From contig NC_015680.1 in the NCBI RefSeq assembly GCF_000215995.1, positions 1,116,001 through 1,180,000 of the forward strand: a stretch of DNA of 64,000 nt, written 5' to 3'. Shown here one piece after another: positions 61,992 through 64,000 of this stretch. Both the position numbers and the translations under genes were made by a program. How positions within the stretch are numbered: the first letter of the stretch is position 1; the number at the start of each line of letters is the position of its first letter. The notes under the pieces are model-generated. The model was given only the letters and a program-made list of their open reading frames with translations. It did not search any database and was not told the origin of the DNA. Source of the stretch: Pyrococcus yayanosii CH1 (lineage in GTDB: Archaea > Methanobacteriota_B > Thermococci > Thermococcales > Thermococcaceae).

Positions 61992-62504
61992 ATGGGGGTT
62001 GAGGAGGCCAAGAGGATAGTCATGAAGAGCTTCGCGAACACGGCCCGAAGGTTTGGCCAGAGCGAGCTCCTCGGTTATATATATGGAGCCCTCTTCTTCT
62101 CCGATGAACCTCTTAGCCTTGCCGAGATAGCCGAGATTACCGGATACTCCCTTTCCCACGTGAGCTCAGCCATGAAGGTACTAGAGGGAGTCGGACTAGT
62201 CCAGAGGGTAAAGAAGCCCGGGGACAGAAAGGCCTATTTTGTGGCCACCAAAAGCTTTGGCGAGTGGAGAAGCGCAGCATTCTACAGCCGCCTCCTCAGG
62301 GACGTCGAGGAGACTCGGGAAAACCTCCTTAGAGCCTTAAAAGAACTGGAGGGAGAAGAGGAAAAAGATGCCGAGAGGATCAGAGAGAAACTAGAGAAGG
62401 CGCTTAGGAGGAATGAAACGGCGAGAAAGTTGCTCGCATTCTTAATGAGGTTCAGGGATGAGGAAGAGTTGTTAAAAGCCCTCGAAAGATGCCTCGAGGG
62501 CTGA
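61992..62504 (+). CDS. GbsR/MarR-family winged-helix regulator
   Basis: The 170-residue protein has a winged helix (GYIYGALFFSDEPLSLAEIA, GYSLSHVSSAMKVLEGVGLV, VKKPGDRKAYFVA wing) and a helical C-terminal part rich in Glu and Lys that probably dimerises. GGGTGGG lies before the ATG at 61992. It is divergent from the exporter gene, with an operator between them, and is likely its repressor. Confidence 0.88.
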   Translation: MGVEEAKRIVMKSFANTARRFGQSELLGYIYGALFFSDEPLSLAEIAEITGYSLSHVSSAMKVLEGVGLVQRVKKPGDRKAYFVATKSFGEWRSAAFYSRLLRDVEETRENLLRALKELEGEEEKDAERIREKLEKALRRNETARKLLAFLMRFRDEEELLKALERCLEG

Positions 62505-62558
62505 TCAGCCAGGAATCCGGTCATCACCACTCAGTATCGGATGGCGCTCATCACATCT
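62503..62558 (-). ncRNA. Box C/D guide RNA
   Basis: On the minus strand all four boxes are perfect and well spaced: C GTGATGA (62548-62554), guide of 13 bases, D' CTGA (62531-62534), spacer of 3, C' GTGATGA (62521-62527), guide of 12 bases, D CTGA (62505-62508). The guides are GCGCCATCCGATA and CCGGATTCCTGG. By the N+5 rule the methylated bases would be the G opposite the fifth guide base before each D box. Targets were not searched. It lies between the regulator stop and the RimI promoter. Confidence 0.85.
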
Positions 62559-62631
62559 GTTCCTTCTATCTTGGAATCCTTATATCGGTTTCGCTCCAAA
62601 GCTTATAAAACAGGGAGGAAGAGTTTAAAAC

Positions 62632-63141
62632 ATGGAAGAAACGGTGGTCAGGGACAAAAGGGCCCGGAAGAAGATACCCATTAATCTCGTCACAATTAGA
62701 CCGGCAAAACTCTTCGACATACCCTACATAATGAGGGTAGAGCACCTATCCTTCCGGGAGAAGTATCCGAGGGGAATATTCCTCACGTTCCTTGAGGCCA
62801 ATCCCGACACCTTCCTTGTGGCCGAGTACAATGGAAAGGTTATAGGCTACGTAATGGGTTACCTAAGGCCCGACATGGAGGGCCACATAATGAGCATAGC
62901 GGTCGACCCGGAGTACAGGGGGAACGGCATAGGAAAGGCCCTGATGATAGCCGTGATAGAGCGACTCCTCAAGAAGGGAGCCAGATGGATAGGGCTAGAA
63001 GTGAGGGTAAGTAACGAGAGAGCGATAAGACTCTACGAAAGGCTCGGCTTCCGGAAGGTCAAGCGAATTATAGGCTACTACTCAGATGGTGAAGATGCCT
63101 ATTATATGGTGCTCCCGGCCGAGGAGTGGAGGGGGAACTAA
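62632..63141 (+). CDS. rimI: N-terminal acetyltransferase, RimI/Ard1-like
   Basis: The 169-residue GNAT protein has FDIPYIMRVEHLSFREKYP, VIGYVMGYL, SIAVDPEYRGNGIGKALMIA (acetyl-CoA loop) and EVRVSNERAIRLYERLGFRK, the archaeal Ard1/RimI pattern. It probably acetylates protein N-termini. It ends on the first base of the endA ATG (TAATG). Confidence 0.9.
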   Translation: MEETVVRDKRARKKIPINLVTIRPAKLFDIPYIMRVEHLSFREKYPRGIFLTFLEANPDTFLVAEYNGKVIGYVMGYLRPDMEGHIMSIAVDPEYRGNGIGKALMIAVIERLLKKGARWIGLEVRVSNERAIRLYERLGFRKVKRIIGYYSDGEDAYYMVLPAEEWRGN

Positions 63142-63653
63142 TGAAGGAGCCAATAGAGTTCAGGCTAAGTGGCGACAGGGTCTTCAGCGAGAGAGAGAAG
63201 GCGATAAATCAGCTACACAACAACCGAGGCTACGGGGAGGTCATCGAGGGAAAGCTCTTCCTCTCGCTCGTCGAGGCGGCATACCTTTTGGAGAAGGGGA
63301 AGATAAGAGTACTGGATGGAGACAGGGAGCTCTCGCTTGAGGAGCTCTTTGATCTTGGTCGGAAGCGTGATGAGGACTTTGACGTGAAGTTTCTCGTTTA
63401 TAGGGATCTAAGGGAGAGGGGCTACATCGTTAAATCCGGCCTTAAGTTCGGCTCCCACTACCGCGTTTATAGGAGAGGATCAGAGCACTCGGACTGGCTC
63501 GTTTGGGTGGTGCGGGAGAACGCCAAGCTGAGCCCTAATGACATAACTGCCCGTATCAGAGTGGCCCACGGTGTCAGGAAGAGCATGGTTATGGCTGTGG
63601 TTGACGAGGATGGGGATGTAGTATATTACAGAATCGAGTGGGTGAAGTTTTAA
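63141..63653 (+). CDS. endA: tRNA-splicing endonuclease
   Basis: The 170-residue homodimeric enzyme cuts tRNA and rRNA introns at bulge-helix-bulge sites. The catalytic triad is visible: Tyr in LKFGSHYRVYRRG, His in SEHSDWLVWVV, Lys in HGVRKSMVMAV. The length equals that of Pyrococcus enzymes, supporting the ATG at 63141. Confidence 0.95.
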   Translation: MKEPIEFRLSGDRVFSEREKAINQLHNNRGYGEVIEGKLFLSLVEAAYLLEKGKIRVLDGDRELSLEELFDLGRKRDEDFDVKFLVYRDLRERGYIVKSGLKFGSHYRVYRRGSEHSDWLVWVVRENAKLSPNDITARIRVAHGVRKSMVMAVVDEDGDVVYYRIEWVKF

Positions 63654-63792
63654 CTTAAGGCTTAAATAGTGGTAAGGATTTCATGAACAAGCCTGTTTTC
63701 GGTAGCACTTATTGAGGGTGGCAACAATATGAACAAAGGCAGCCTTCTCCGAGCTGTCCCTTGGGAAAAGAGAAATAACCAGGTATTGAAAT
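63654..63792 (+). other. Region after endA with promoter-like signal and short frames
   Basis: GGCTTAAATAGTGG (about 63660-63673) resembles a promoter and GAGGGTGG (63714-63721) a ribosome site 7 bases before ATG at 63729. The frame that follows has only 36 codons (MNKGSLLRAVPWEK and a basic end, stop at 63839) and runs antisense into the DUF364 end. It may be the surviving start of a lost gene. No other feature was seen. Confidence 0.25.
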
Positions 63793-64000
63793 CTAAGGGG
63801 AGCAAACGTACTTCACACATCCCCTTTCGAAGGCCTTAAACGAGCCAAGTTTGAGGCCCAGAAGGGCTTTATTGATATCTACCGCCTTCATAGAGGCAAC
63901 GTGCGTCACTCCTGTATCTCTGAAAAACTCGGGGAGCAGTCCTCCAGTTGGGCCAACGAGGATGAACGTCTTGGCGTTTTTGCTCCTGTCAATGAGCATG
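63793..64000 (-). CDS. DUF364 protein, C-terminal part, cut by window edge
   Basis: The visible residues (TFILVGPTGGLLPEFFRDTG, VTHVASMKAVDINKALL, a closing Cys-containing tail) match the C-terminal domain of DUF364 proteins, which have been linked to heavy-metal chelation. The start lies to the right of the window. The ATG at 63999 is not necessarily the start. Confidence 0.7.
   Translation of the reverse strand, partial: MLIDRSKNAKTFILVGPTGGLLPEFFRDTGVTHVASMKAVDINKALLGLKLGSFKAFERGCVKYVCSP

Noticed and set aside
62158-62159. Upstream start for the RND exporter that would add 82 residues
   Set aside because: It would run through the palindromic operator, the TATA box and the opposing regulator gene; the ATG at 61913 has a ribosome site.

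Overview
The window reads as the chromosome of a hyperthermophilic euryarchaeon of the order Thermococcales, most like Pyrococcus. The evidence is direct: a three-subunit archaeal RPA operon (RPA41-RPA14-RPA32), the Hef helicase-nuclease, archaeal EF-2, Rpo7/Spt4, L44e/S27e/S24e/S27ae, Sec61-beta, ADP-forming acyl-CoA synthetase alpha, a fused hexulose-phosphate synthase/isomerase, archaeosine and wyosine tRNA-modification enzymes, a TATA-box promoter style, H/ACA- and C/D-type guide RNAs and extremely tight gene packing (ATGA/GTGA overlaps, tail-to-tail overlaps of 4-25 bases). No CRISPR array, insertion sequence, integrase or replication origin was seen.

Layout. 1-3.9 kb is a damaged accessory stretch: a secreted M61-like peptidase homologue with a broken zinc motif and a frameshift, a decayed reading frame in front of it, two small intact genes (PH-like domain, zinc ribbon), a membrane gene lacking a sound start, and a multiply damaged EMAP-type tRNA-binding protein pseudogene. 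3.98-5.8 kb is the nadA-nadC NAD operon. 5.8-12.1 kb holds two consecutive ABC-2-type export clusters, each with small secreted or membrane proteins and an ATPase; they are poorly characterised and are the best candidate for an undescribed system. 12.1-14.9 kb has tRNA-His, Taw3, RaSEA and ScpB. 14.9-17.0 kb is an AT-richer island of secreted hypothetical proteins with another frameshift at a dinucleotide repeat. 17.2-24.4 kb carries DNA replication and repair genes (RPA operon, Hef), Sec61-beta, a likely H/ACA guide RNA, an inositol monophosphatase/FBPase and DUF63. 24.4-34.6 kb is mostly housekeeping (EF-2, enolase, Maf, L44e-S27e, a QueD/PTPS homologue, HPS-PHI) and includes a protein resembling FtsZ/tubulin without the G-box. 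34.6-42.8 kb has tRNA-Arg(UCU), two winged-helix regulators around a DUF211 gene, acyl-CoA synthetase alpha, an envelope-precursor operon (UppP-like, sugar nucleotidyltransferase, DUF835) and PRPP synthetase. 42.8-49.9 kb holds a permease with a fresh 24-base tandem duplication, TrpRS, regulators, XTP pyrophosphatase and an rRNA methyltransferase. 49.9-52.2 kb is a USP-transporter-USP trio. 52.2-54.6 kb is the Rpo7-Spt4-dephospho-CoA kinase-S24e-S27ae block plus pyrophosphatase. 55.5-63.7 kb has a thiamine-binding protein, DUF373, an RND exporter/CARDB/GbsR cassette with a perfect 24-base palindromic operator, a box C/D guide RNA, RimI and tRNA-splicing endonuclease; a partial DUF364 gene runs off the right end.

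How the parts work together: informational genes (replication, transcription, translation, tRNA and rRNA modification) dominate and are intact. Damage is concentrated in accessory, often secreted or membrane, genes in the first 17 kb, which suggests a variable region beside conserved housekeeping blocks. Start sites were chosen by Shine-Dalgarno position, overlap with the upstream gene and known family length. Protein functions are family assignments from recognisable motifs, not from database searches.
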